From contig JAGHIZ010000036.1 of NCBI GenBank assembly GCA_017886875.1, positions 1 through 38,641 of the forward strand: a DNA stretch of 38,641 bases. The letters run 5' to 3'. The notes beneath the pieces were generated by a model. It was not told where the DNA came from. It made no database searches and worked only from the letters and a program-made list of their open reading frames with translations. Below are positions 1 to 6,806 of this stretch, in pieces; positions within the stretch are counted from its first letter, which is position 1, and each line of letters begins with the position of its first letter. The stretch comes from Butyricicoccus sp. Lineage in GTDB: Bacteria; Bacillota; Clostridia; Oscillospirales; Butyricicoccaceae. Made by a program: the position numbers and the translations under genes.

Positions 1-23
1 CATGAAAGGAATGAAACGGTACA

Positions 24-2816
24 ATGCCGCAGGATTACAATGCAACAATTAACCTGCCTAAAACGGATTTTCCAATGCGTGCAGGTCTGCCTAAGCGTGA
101 ACCAGCTTTTCTTGAAGGCTGGCAGCAAGGAGAAAACAAACTTTATCATGATGTAATGAAAAAGAATGAGGGCAAACCTCTATTCGTTCTGCATGATGGC
201 CCTCCATATGCAAATGGTAATTTGCATATGGGACATGCACTCAACAAAGTTTTAAAAGACTTTATTGTGCGTTATAAAAATATGGCTGGCTTTAAAGCTC
301 CATATATTCCAGGTTGGGATACTCACGGTTTGCCAATCGAGCGTCAAGCTATTAAGGCTTATGGAATGGACAGAGACAAGGTTTCTGTAAGTGAATTCCG
401 TAAAAAGTGTGAAGAATTTGCTCGTAAGCATGTTGACACTCAAAGGGAACAATTTAAGCGTCTGGGTATTTTAGGTGAGTGGGAGCGCCCTTACCTCACT
501 TTAACACATGATTTTGAAGCTAAACAAATTGAAATCTTTGGCGAAATGGCTAAAAAGGGCTATATCTATAAGGGTTTAAAGCCAGTTTACTGGTGTCCTC
601 ATGATGAAACTGCTCTTGCTGAAGCTGAGATTGAATATCAAGATGAAAAGTGTTCATCTATTTTTGTTAAATTCGCTGTTACCGATGACAAGGGTGTTAT
701 CTCCAAGGCTATCGGTACAACCGAAAATGTATACTTTGTAATTTGGACAACTACTACTTGGACTTTACCAGGAAACCTTGCAATTTCTGTAAACCCATTC
801 TTTGAATATGATTTTGTTAAAGTTCCAAATGGTGAGATTTATGTACTTGCTAAGGAGCTTACAAAGTCTGTTATGGATAGTGCAGGCATTGAAAGTTGGG
901 AAGTTCTTGGTACAGTTCTAGGTTCTGACCTTGAAATGATTAAGACACAGCACCCAATTATGAACCGTGAAAGCGTTGTTATCTGTGGTGAACATGTAAC
1001 ATTAGACGCTGGTACTGGTTGTGTACACACAGCTCCAGGTTTTGGTGCAGAAGACTTTGTTGTATGTCAGAAATATAAAATTGACATTATCGTTCCAGTT
1101 GATGGAAAGGGTTATGCAACTGAAGATGCAGGAAAATATGCTGGTATGTACTATGAAAAGACTACTCCAGTTATTCTTGATGACCTCAAGGATTGCAACG
1201 CTCTGCTTGCTATCGAGGAAATTGAGCACAGCTATCCACATTGCTGGCGTTGTAAAAACCCTATTATCTTCCGTGCTACTGAACAGTGGTTCTGCTCTGT
1301 TGATGCTCTCAAGGAGGACGCTGTTAAGGCTTGTCATGAAATCACTTGGCTACCAGGTTGGGGCGAGGAGCGTATGACCTCTATGATTCAGGAGCGTTCC
1401 GACTGGTGTATTTCTCGTCAACGTATTTGGGGTGTACCAATTCCAATCTTTATTTGTAAGGATTGTGGTAAGCCACTTGTAAACGAGCAGACAATTCAAA
1501 TTGTATCTAAGCTGTTTAAGGAACATGGTTCTAACTGCTGGTTTGAAATGGACGCATCGGAAATGTTACCTGCTGATATCAAGTGTGAATGTGGTTGTGG
1601 TAACTTTGACAAGGAAACTGATACAATGGACGTTTGGTTTGACTCTGGTTCAAGCTGGGCTGCTGTTATCGGTGAGCGTGAAGGTCAGCCAATTCCTGTT
1701 GATGTTTACCTAGAAGGCAATGACCAATATCGTGGTTGGTTCCAGTCCTCTATGCTGACTGCTATTGCTACAAAAGGCATTGCTCCATATAAGACAGTTA
1801 TTACTCATGGTATGATTGTAGATGAAGAACGTCAAAAAATGTCCAAGTCTGCTGGTAATGGTATCAGCCCTCAAGAGCTAACTGAACAATATGGTGCAGA
1901 TATTCTCCGTCTGTGGGTTGCATCTGCTGACTATCGTCAAGATATGCGTATCTCTAAGGATATGTTTAAGCATCTATCACAGAACTATCTAAAAATTCGT
2001 AACACTGCTCGTTATATCCTTGGTAACCTTCAAGGCTTTGAGCTTAACGAACTTGTGCCTTATGAAAAATTGCCAGAGCTTGATAAATGGGCACTTATGA
2101 AGCTAAATGACCTTGTAACTCGTGTTCGCAAGGGTTATGATGCTTATGAATTCCACACCGTTATGCATGCTGTTCATAACTTCTGTGTTGTTGATATGTC
2201 TAACTTCTATCTTGATGTTATTAAAGATAGATTATACTGTGATGGTAAGGACAGTTTAAGCCGTCTTGCAGCTCAAACAACTATTTATCATATTTTAAAT
2301 GCACTTGTTCGTATGATTGCTCCAATTCTTTGCTTTACTGCTGATGAAATTTGGAAAGCAATGCCTCATACTGAAAGCGATGATATTGGCAATATTATGT
2401 TAAATGATATGGCTGCTGCTTGTGCTGAGTACGATATGGACGAGGCTAGTAGAGATAAGTGGAACCGCCTATCTGACCTTCGTGATGAGGTTAACAAGGC
2501 TCTTGAAAATGCAAGAAATGAAAAGGTAATCGGTAAGCCACTTGAAGCTTGGGTTACTGTTAATGCAAGCAAGGCAACCGCTGATTTCTTAAATAACTGT
2601 GGTTTAACTATGGACGAACTTGCTGCACTTTCTGTTGTATCTAAGCTGCGTGTTGTTTATAATGCAGAGCTTGATGATGCGGAAAATGATATTTCTGTTG
2701 AAATCGAACGTGCTTCTGGTGATAAGTGTGAACGCTGCTGGATGTATGTTTCTTCTGTTGGCAAGAATGAAAAACACCCAACTCTTTGCGGTCGTTGTGC
2801 AGAGGTTGTTGGCTAA
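24..2816 (+). CDS. ileS: Isoleucyl-tRNA synthetase (class I)
   Basis: Charges tRNA-Ile with isoleucine in the cytoplasm and edits mischarged valine. At 930 aa it has the usual bacterial length. The class I signature HMGH is at residues 68-71, inside a GPPYANGNLHMGH block. The KMSKS loop is at residues 605-609. The C-terminus carries the zinc-knuckle pairs CERCW and CGRC typical of bacterial-type IleRS. The start is fixed: an in-frame TGA sits at 12-14 and no other start lies between it and ATG 24; an AAAGGA site is about 13 bases upstream. Any leader lies outside the window. A strong hairpin terminator follows directly. Codon use (CGT, GGT, AAG) is that of a highly expressed gene. Identification is secure. 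Confidence 0.98.
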   Translation: MPQDYNATINLPKTDFPMRAGLPKREPAFLEGWQQGENKLYHDVMKKNEGKPLFVLHDGPPYANGNLHMGHALNKVLKDFIVRYKNMAGFKAPYIPGWDTHGLPIERQAIKAYGMDRDKVSVSEFRKKCEEFARKHVDTQREQFKRLGILGEWERPYLTLTHDFEAKQIEIFGEMAKKGYIYKGLKPVYWCPHDETALAEAEIEYQDEKCSSIFVKFAVTDDKGVISKAIGTTENVYFVIWTTTTWTLPGNLAISVNPFFEYDFVKVPNGEIYVLAKELTKSVMDSAGIESWEVLGTVLGSDLEMIKTQHPIMNRESVVICGEHVTLDAGTGCVHTAPGFGAEDFVVCQKYKIDIIVPVDGKGYATEDAGKYAGMYYEKTTPVILDDLKDCNALLAIEEIEHSYPHCWRCKNPIIFRATEQWFCSVDALKEDAVKACHEITWLPGWGEERMTSMIQERSDWCISRQRIWGVPIPIFICKDCGKPLVNEQTIQIVSKLFKEHGSNCWFEMDASEMLPADIKCECGCGNFDKETDTMDVWFDSGSSWAAVIGEREGQPIPVDVYLEGNDQYRGWFQSSMLTAIATKGIAPYKTVITHGMIVDEERQKMSKSAGNGISPQELTEQYGADILRLWVASADYRQDMRISKDMFKHLSQNYLKIRNTARYILGNLQGFELNELVPYEKLPELDKWALMKLNDLVTRVRKGYDAYEFHTVMHAVHNFCVVDMSNFYLDVIKDRLYCDGKDSLSRLAAQTTIYHILNALVRMIAPILCFTADEIWKAMPHTESDDIGNIMLNDMAAACAEYDMDEASRDKWNRLSDLRDEVNKALENARNEKVIGKPLEAWVTVNASKATADFLNNCGLTMDELAALSVVSKLRVVYNAELDDAENDISVEIERASGDKCERCWMYVSSVGKNEKHPTLCGRCAEVVG

Positions 2817-2823
2817 AATAATA

Positions 2824-2856
2824 AAGGGACAGTCATTTTAGATTGTCCCTTTTTTA
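2824..2856 (+). terminator. Rho-independent terminator after ileS
   Basis: A stem of GGGACAGTC paired with GATTGTCCC (one G-T wobble) encloses an ATTTTA loop and is followed by a run of six T. It ends the ileS transcript, so lspA probably has its own start or depends on read-through. Confidence 0.9.
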
Positions 2857-2873
2857 AGTAAAGAGGTGAAAAA

Positions 2874-3344
2874 ATGCTGATATTAGGTATAATATCTATT
2901 GTTTTACTTGTTGGATTAGACCAGTTTGTTAAATATCTTACAGTAACACATTTAATAAATGAACCTATTGTGCTAATTGAAAATGTTTTTGAACTTACTT
3001 ATGTTGAAAATAAAGGTGCGGCTTGGTCAATACTTGAAAATCAAATCTGGTTTTTTATTATAATGACCATTATTATTTTAGCACTTATAGCCTATGCTTT
3101 TTATAAAAAGATGATTTATACAAAGCTTGGTCAAATATCACTTGTTTTAATATCTGCGGGAGCAATAGGTAACTTTATTGATAGATTAGCTCACGGTTAT
3201 GTTATTGATATGTTTAGTTTTAAACTGATTAATTTTCCAGTTTTTAATGTAGCTGATATTTGTATTGTTTGTGGTGGAATACTGTTTGTCTGTTATATGT
3301 TGTTTCAGCATGATAAATTTGCAGAAAAGGCAGGTAAAAAATGA
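2874..3344 (+). CDS. lspA: Lipoprotein signal peptidase (signal peptidase II)
   Basis: Membrane aspartyl protease that cleaves the signal peptide from prolipoproteins after lipidation. The 156-aa length is normal and four hydrophobic segments are visible. The catalytic aspartates are D103 in GNFIDRLAHG and D128 in FNVADI; the conserved NKGAAWS block is at 46-52. ATG 2874 is preceded by AAGAGGTGA. The stop overlaps the rluD start by four bases (ATGA), so the two genes are translationally coupled, as lspA-ylyB pairs are in many Firmicutes. Secure. Confidence 0.97.
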   Translation: MLILGIISIVLLVGLDQFVKYLTVTHLINEPIVLIENVFELTYVENKGAAWSILENQIWFFIIMTIIILALIAYAFYKKMIYTKLGQISLVLISAGAIGNFIDRLAHGYVIDMFSFKLINFPVFNVADICIVCGGILFVCYMLFQHDKFAEKAGKK

Positions 3345-4264
3345 ACGAAATAATAGTTACAGCACAAAAAGAGGATATTGGTAAGCGTGTTGATAAATTT
3401 TTATCAGAACAGCTCAAAGAGATGACCAGAAATGCTGTGCAAAATCTGCTTGTAGAAGAAAAAGTTATGATAAATAACAAACCTGTTAAAAAGAATTATA
3501 AGTTAACAGGTTTAGAAAAATTTACAGTATTACTTCCAGAGCCTAAAGAGGTCGAAATAATACCAGAGAATATACCGATTGATATTATTTATGAAGATGA
3601 TGATATTATAGTTATAAATAAAGCTAGGGGAATGGTGGTACACCCAGCAGTTGGTAACTGGTCGGGTACACTTGTAAATGCTCTTATGTACCATTGTGGT
3701 GACCGCCTTTCGGGTATAAATGGAGAAATTAGACCGGGGATAGTGCATAGAATAGACAAAGATACAAGCGGTTTACTGGTTGTAGCTAAAAATGATTTTG
3801 CCCATCAGCATTTATCCGAGCAAATAGCACGTCATGCAGTAGAGCGTGAATATGAGGCTGTACTTTGCGGAAATCTAAAAGAGGACAGCGGTACAATAAA
3901 TCAACCTATTGCAAGGCACAAAACCGACCGCAAAAAAATGGCAGTGAGTGCAGATGGTAGAAATGCTATTACACATTATAAAGTTTTAGCACGTTATAAT
4001 GGCTATACACATGCGGGCTTTTGGCTTGAAACAGGTAGAACACATCAAATTCGTGTACATGCGGCTTTTATCGGTCACCCAATAGTTGGTGATATGGTTT
4101 ATGGCATGAAAAAAGACCGTTTTTCAAATTTAAACGGTCAATGTCTTCATGCAAAAAAACTTCGTTTGGTTCACCCAAGAACAGGCAAGCAAATGGAATT
4201 TACTGCACCAAGACCAGAGTATTTCACCGAGGTTTTACGAAAAATAGGTGCAAATAACAGATAA
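3341..4264 (+). CDS. rluD: RluA-family 23S rRNA pseudouridine synthase (RluD/YlyB type)
   Basis: Isomerises specific uridines of large-subunit rRNA. An N-terminal S4 RNA-binding domain (about 13-75) is followed by the RluA catalytic domain. The catalytic aspartate is D139 in HRIDKDTSGLLVVAK; the GRTHQIRVHAAFIGHPIVGD block near the C-terminus is diagnostic. The length of 307 aa is typical. The ATG overlaps the lspA stop, indicating an lspA-rluD operon. Which uridines are modified cannot be read from sequence, so the symbol marks the family. Confidence 0.93.
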   Translation: MNEIIVTAQKEDIGKRVDKFLSEQLKEMTRNAVQNLLVEEKVMINNKPVKKNYKLTGLEKFTVLLPEPKEVEIIPENIPIDIIYEDDDIIVINKARGMVVHPAVGNWSGTLVNALMYHCGDRLSGINGEIRPGIVHRIDKDTSGLLVVAKNDFAHQHLSEQIARHAVEREYEAVLCGNLKEDSGTINQPIARHKTDRKKMAVSADGRNAITHYKVLARYNGYTHAGFWLETGRTHQIRVHAAFIGHPIVGDMVYGMKKDRFSNLNGQCLHAKKLRLVHPRTGKQMEFTAPRPEYFTEVLRKIGANNR

Positions 4265-4274
4265 AATTTATTAA

Positions 4275-4313
4275 AATGGCATAAGTAAAAAAACTTATGT
4301 CATTTATGTTTTT
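4275..4313 (+). terminator. Terminator after rluD
   Basis: Arms AATGGCATAAGT and ACTTATGTCATT (one G-T pair) around a six-A loop, followed by a T-rich tail ending in five T. It closes the lspA-rluD unit. Confidence 0.85.
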
Positions 4314-4315
4314 AA

Positions 4316-4356
4316 GTGACAATATCACAGAAGAATATATTTTTAGCTGTTATAAT
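4316..4356 (+). promoter_or_regulatory. trxA promoter (extended -10) with an upstream imperfect palindrome
   Basis: TGTTATAAT at 4348-4356 is a perfect extended -10. No recognisable -35 sits 16-18 bases upstream. Instead a short dyad, GTGA-N5-TCAC (4316-4328), is centred about 41 bases before the predicted start. That is the place where Crp/Fnr proteins act as class II activators. The -10 is clear; the dyad as an activator site is an inference from its position and the neighbouring Crp/Fnr gene. Confidence 0.55.
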
Positions 4357-4390
4357 AAAGCCATAAATTAAAGCTAAGGAGGACTATAAA

Positions 4391-4696
4391 ATGTCTGTTA
4401 TCAATATTACGAAAAATAATTTCTCTGAGGAAGTTTTAAATTCTGATAAGCCAGTATTACTGGACTTCTGGGCGAGCTGGTGCGGTCCATGTCGTATGGT
4501 TTCTCCAATCATTGATGAAATTGCTAATGAAAGAGCTGATATAAAAGTTGGTAAAATTAATGTAGATGAGCAGCCAGAGCTTGCAGCAAAATTTAGTGTT
4601 ATGAGTATTCCAACTTTAGTTGTAATTAAGGACGGAAAAATTGTAAATCAGGCAATGGGTGCAAGACCTAAAGCTCAAATTTTAGATATGATTTAA
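4391..4696 (+). CDS. trxA: Thioredoxin
   Basis: Cytoplasmic dithiol-disulfide reductant. The 101-aa protein has the active site WCGPC (C31, C34), the FWASW lead-in and the cis-proline segment SIPT near residue 76. AAGGAGGA lies 7 bases before ATG 4391. It has its own promoter and sits among redox genes: a Crp/Fnr regulator, a NifX-like protein and superoxide reductase. Its stop codon overlaps that of the convergent Crp/Fnr gene by four bases, and no terminator separates them, so the transcripts probably overlap as antisense. Thioredoxin reductase is not in the window. Confidence 0.97.
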   Translation: MSVINITKNNFSEEVLNSDKPVLLDFWASWCGPCRMVSPIIDEIANERADIKVGKINVDEQPELAAKFSVMSIPTLVVIKDGKIVNQAMGARPKAQILDMI

Positions 4697-5346
4697 ATGC
4701 TTAACTGTTTGAGTTTTTGTAAATCTAAAATTTCTACTGTGCCACGGGTGAGTTTTACAATGCCCTCATTTTGAAAATATCTAAGCATACGAGTTACAAC
4801 TTCTCTTGCAGAACCTAGATGATTTGCTATAATTTCATGTGTGATTTTTAAGCTTGTTGTATTTTCAAGCGATGTTTCTTCTACAAGAAATGCCGCAAGG
4901 CGTTTGTCTAAACTTTTCCACATAATTTGCTCTATAAGCCACATAACTTCAGAAAATCTGCTTGCCATAAGCTCATTTGTATAGTTTGCAACGGCAGCCG
5001 AATTTTCCATTAGGTTTTTATAGACATCAGGTGGAATAACCCAAACTTCTGAATTTTTTTCAGATACAATATTTATAGTAAATTGTAAACTATTCATAAT
5101 GCATGAGGCAGAAAATAAACAAATATCGCCATCTAATAGCCTATAGAGTGTTATTTCTCGGCCTTCGTCTGACAGTATATAAGCTCTAAGTTGCCCTGTT
5201 TTTATAAGTAAAAGTCCTGTACAATCAAGACCATTATAAAGCATAGTTCCTTTTTCTATATGTCTGTAAACTATAGCTTTTGAAATCTTATTTTGTTGTT
5301 CTGGTGTGAGTTTATCCCAAATAGGAAAACATTCTTTAAAGTTCAT
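4693..5346 (-). CDS. Crp/Fnr-family transcriptional regulator
   Basis: DNA-binding regulator of 217 aa. It has an N-terminal cyclic-nucleotide-binding-like beta-barrel (about 15-130), a dimer helix, and a C-terminal winged HTH (about 150-210) with ITHEIIANHLGSAREVVTRM as the recognition region. Cysteines occur at positions 6, 42 and in CLFSASC, but they do not match the Fnr iron-sulfur spacing, so the signal is unknown. The gene is divergent from the NifX-like/superoxide-reductase operon, and a perfect inverted repeat spans both -35 boxes. Autoregulation plus control of the redox genes is therefore the likely role. Its ribosome site is GAGGTGA. Family is secure; ligand and targets are inferred. 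Confidence 0.92.
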   Translation of the reverse strand: MNFKECFPIWDKLTPEQQNKISKAIVYRHIEKGTMLYNGLDCTGLLLIKTGQLRAYILSDEGREITLYRLLDGDICLFSASCIMNSLQFTINIVSEKNSEVWVIPPDVYKNLMENSAAVANYTNELMASRFSEVMWLIEQIMWKSLDKRLAAFLVEETSLENTTSLKITHEIIANHLGSAREVVTRMLRYFQNEGIVKLTRGTVEILDLQKLKQLSI

Positions 5347-5372
5347 TATAAAATCACCTCATTTGTACAGAT

Positions 5373-5401
5373 AGTATATTTTAGATTGTAATATATGTCA
5401 A
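5373..5401 (-). promoter_or_regulatory. Promoter of the Crp/Fnr gene (minus strand)
   Basis: On the minus strand TTGACA (5396-5401) is separated by exactly 17 bases from TATACT (5373-5378), a near-consensus vegetative promoter. Its -35 is the left arm of the inverted repeat shared with the divergent promoter. Confidence 0.8.
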
Positions 5402-5420
5402 GTTTCATTGACATATATTA
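5389..5420. promoter_or_regulatory. Perfect 13-bp inverted repeat between divergent redox promoters
   Basis: Arms TAATATATGTCAA (5389-5401) and TTGACATATATTA (5408-5420) are exact reverse complements around a 6-base spacer. Each arm contains the -35 hexamer of one divergent promoter. The symmetry runs seven bases beyond each hexamer, more than back-to-back promoters require. It is a candidate operator for the adjacent Crp/Fnr protein; a dimer bound here would occlude both promoters. Confidence 0.75.
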
Positions 5421-5435
5421 TAAATGGCGTATAAT
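5408..5435 (+). promoter_or_regulatory. Promoter of the NifX-like/superoxide reductase operon
   Basis: Consensus TTGACA (5408-5413), 16-base spacer, consensus TATAAT (5430-5435). The -35 lies inside the inverted repeat, so this strong promoter looks built to be repressed. Confidence 0.85.
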
Positions 5436-5466
5436 GAAGTTATAAAATTATAGGGAGATGAATAAG

Positions 5467-5865
5467 ATGAAAATAGCTGTAACATATGAAAATGGTGAAA
5501 TTTTTCAGCATTTTGGTCATACTGAAAAATTTAAGGTATATGATGTGCAAGATGAAAAGATTGTTTCAGCTGAAGTAATTGATACAAATGGTAAAGGTCA
5601 TGGTGCATTAGCTGGTGTATTAAAAGATTTAAATGTGGATACACTTATCTGTGGTGGTATTGGCGGAGGTGCACAGGCAGCACTTGCGGAAGCTGGTATT
5701 AAGCTATATGGTGGAGTATCAGGCGACGCTGACACAGCAGTTAACGACCTTATTAAAGGAAGATTAGGTTTTAATCCAGATGTTAGATGTAATCATCATG
5801 GTGAACAGCATCACCATGAAGGCGGTTGTGGAAATCATAGCTGTGGAGAACATAGCTGTCACTAA
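5467..5865 (+). CDS. NifB/NifX-type (dinitrogenase Fe-Mo cofactor family) protein with Cys/His-rich tail
   Basis: Small cytoplasmic protein of 132 aa. The NifX/MTH1175-like fold is recognisable from its start, MKIAVTYENGEIFQHFGH, through the GHGALAGVL and TLICGGIGGGAQAAL segments. The last 25 residues hold 4 Cys and 8 His, a probable metal-binding tail. Start choice: ATG 5458 sits on top of the GGGAG site, whereas ATG 5467 is 9 bases beyond it and begins at the conserved MKIAV, so 5467 is preferred. It is first in an operon with superoxide reductase. No nitrogenase genes are nearby; a role in iron or iron-sulfur handling under oxidative stress is inferred, not shown. Confidence 0.85.
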   Translation: MKIAVTYENGEIFQHFGHTEKFKVYDVQDEKIVSAEVIDTNGKGHGALAGVLKDLNVDTLICGGIGGGAQAALAEAGIKLYGGVSGDADTAVNDLIKGRLGFNPDVRCNHHGEQHHHEGGCGNHSCGEHSCH

Positions 5866-5897
5866 TAAATAATTTTTTGATAAGGAGAATAATAAAA

Positions 5898-6269
5898 ATG
5901 AAATTTTATATTTGTCGTCATTGCGGTAATTTAGTTCATATGATTAAGGACGTAGGAGTTCCTATTGTTTGTTGCGGTCAAAAGATGGAGGAGCTAAAGG
6001 CTAATACTGTTGAAGCAAGTGGTGAAAAACATATCCCAGTCGCAAAACTTGAAAACGGTGTTTTAAATGTGAATGTTGGTTCTGTTGACCACCCAATGCT
6101 ACCAGAACACTACATTGAGTGGGTAGTGCTGGAAACCGAAAAAGGCAGTCAGATAGCATATCTAAAGCCAGAAGATAAGCCAAATGTATCTTTCTGTATT
6201 GGTGAAGATAAGCCTGTTGCAGTTTACGCTTATTGTAATTTGCATGGTTTATGGAAAGCTGAACTTTAA
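5898..6269 (+). CDS. dfx: Desulfoferrodoxin (superoxide reductase)
   Basis: Reduces superoxide to peroxide without releasing oxygen; typical of anaerobes. It has 123 aa in two parts. The N-terminal desulforedoxin FeCys4 site is C6, C9, C25 and C26. The catalytic neelaredoxin-like domain has ligands H45, H65, H71, C113 and H116, with the EKHIP lysine present. AAGGAG lies 10 bases before ATG 5898; an upstream TTG (5877) has no ribosome site and would add residues ahead of the conserved start. Second gene of the operon, 32 bases after the NifX-like gene. A weak hairpin follows. Confidence 0.96.
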   Translation: MKFYICRHCGNLVHMIKDVGVPIVCCGQKMEELKANTVEASGEKHIPVAKLENGVLNVNVGSVDHPMLPEHYIEWVVLETEKGSQIAYLKPEDKPNVSFCIGEDKPVAVYAYCNLHGLWKAEL

Positions 6270-6276
6270 GGAATAT

Positions 6277-6314
6277 AAAGCCTGTCTGTGATTTACAGAT
6301 AGGCTTTGCTATTT
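6277..6314 (+). terminator. Hairpin after superoxide reductase gene
   Basis: AAAGCCTGTCTGT pairs with ACAGATAGGCTTT (one wobble) around GATTT. The stem is strong but the tail (GCTATTT) is poor in T, so termination may be partial. Confidence 0.65.
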
Positions 6315-6380
6315 AAATAACAATGATGTAAAGATATTGTAAATAAATCTTGTATATATAAAAACTTATTATAAAATTGA

Positions 6381-6409
6381 TTGACTTTATCAGACTAAAG
6401 ATATATAAT
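6381..6409 (+). promoter_or_regulatory. Promoter of the 62-aa orphan gene
   Basis: TTGACT (6381-6386), 17-base spacer, TATAAT (6404-6409). The predicted start near 6416 leaves a leader of about 94 bases before ATG 6510, long for this window outside the T-boxes. No known riboswitch class was recognised in it. Confidence 0.75.
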
Positions 6410-6509
6410 AAAAATAAATTCAGGATTAAGCGACATTTACAATCTGTTCGTTATATCTTAATTGGGTTGTCAGCAGGGTTGGTATCGTGGCAGAAAGTGA
6501 GGAGTAACT

Positions 6510-6698
6510 ATGGTACGTTCAGTCACGCAAAGAAAAATCCAGGAAAATTATCAGGAATCCCAAGAAAGAATGGTAGAGTCACTACTAGACCAAGTGGGTG
6601 ACGGTTACACAGCTGCAAGACTACAAATTACTTTGCAGCATATTCATCTAATACCTGAAACAAAGAAGGCTGTAGTTGGTTTTGGCGATATTTTTTAA
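6510..6698 (+). CDS. Small protein of unknown function (62 aa)
   Basis: Not recognised. The ORF is supported by a near-consensus promoter, a GAGGAG site 7 bases before ATG 6510 and a strong terminator 14 bases after the stop, so it is probably a complete monocistronic gene. The product is hydrophilic and probably helical in its first half (charged VTQRKIQENYQESQERM), with no signal peptide, membrane segment or cysteine. The C-terminal part, IPETKKAVVGFGDIF, is more hydrophobic. An overlapping frame (6377-6601) starts upstream of the promoter and has no ribosome site. Function cannot be assigned. Confidence 0.7.
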   Translation: MVRSVTQRKIQENYQESQERMVESLLDQVGDGYTAARLQITLQHIHLIPETKKAVVGFGDIF

Positions 6699-6711
6699 AT
6701 TGTTATAAATT

Positions 6712-6747
6712 AAGCAAGAATTCTAAAATGAGTTCTTGCTTTTTTTA
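6712..6747 (+). terminator. Terminator after the 62-aa gene
   Basis: AAGCAAGAA pairs with TTCTTGCTT and is followed by eight T. The right arm also contains TTGCTT, the apparent -35 of the next promoter. Confidence 0.9.
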
Positions 6748-6764
6748 TTTATATCTGCTATCAT
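6736..6764 (+). promoter_or_regulatory. Promoter of the PTS permease gene
   Basis: TTGCTT (6736-6741), 17-base spacer, and an extended -10 TGCTATCAT (6756-6764). It overlaps the preceding terminator, so terminator folding and promoter share bases. Confidence 0.65.
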
Positions 6765-6766
6765 AA

Positions 6767-6780
6767 TTGACAGGTGTCAA
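6767..6780. promoter_or_regulatory. Fnr/Crp-like palindrome TTGAC-N4-GTCAA
   Basis: TTGACAGGTGTCAA is symmetric apart from its central GG and has the half-site spacing classic for Crp/Fnr proteins (TTGA-N6-TCAA). It lies over the predicted start of the PTS permease transcript, where a bound protein would repress. A Crp/Fnr gene ends 1.4 kb upstream; the link is inferred. Confidence 0.5.
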
Positions 6781-6806
6781 GACATATGATAGGGAGGTTT
6801 AAAAAA

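Noticed and set aside
6377-6601. A 74-codon frame overlapping the 62-aa gene
   Set aside because: It begins upstream of the predicted promoter's -35, has no ribosome site and is out of frame with the better supported ORF at 6510.
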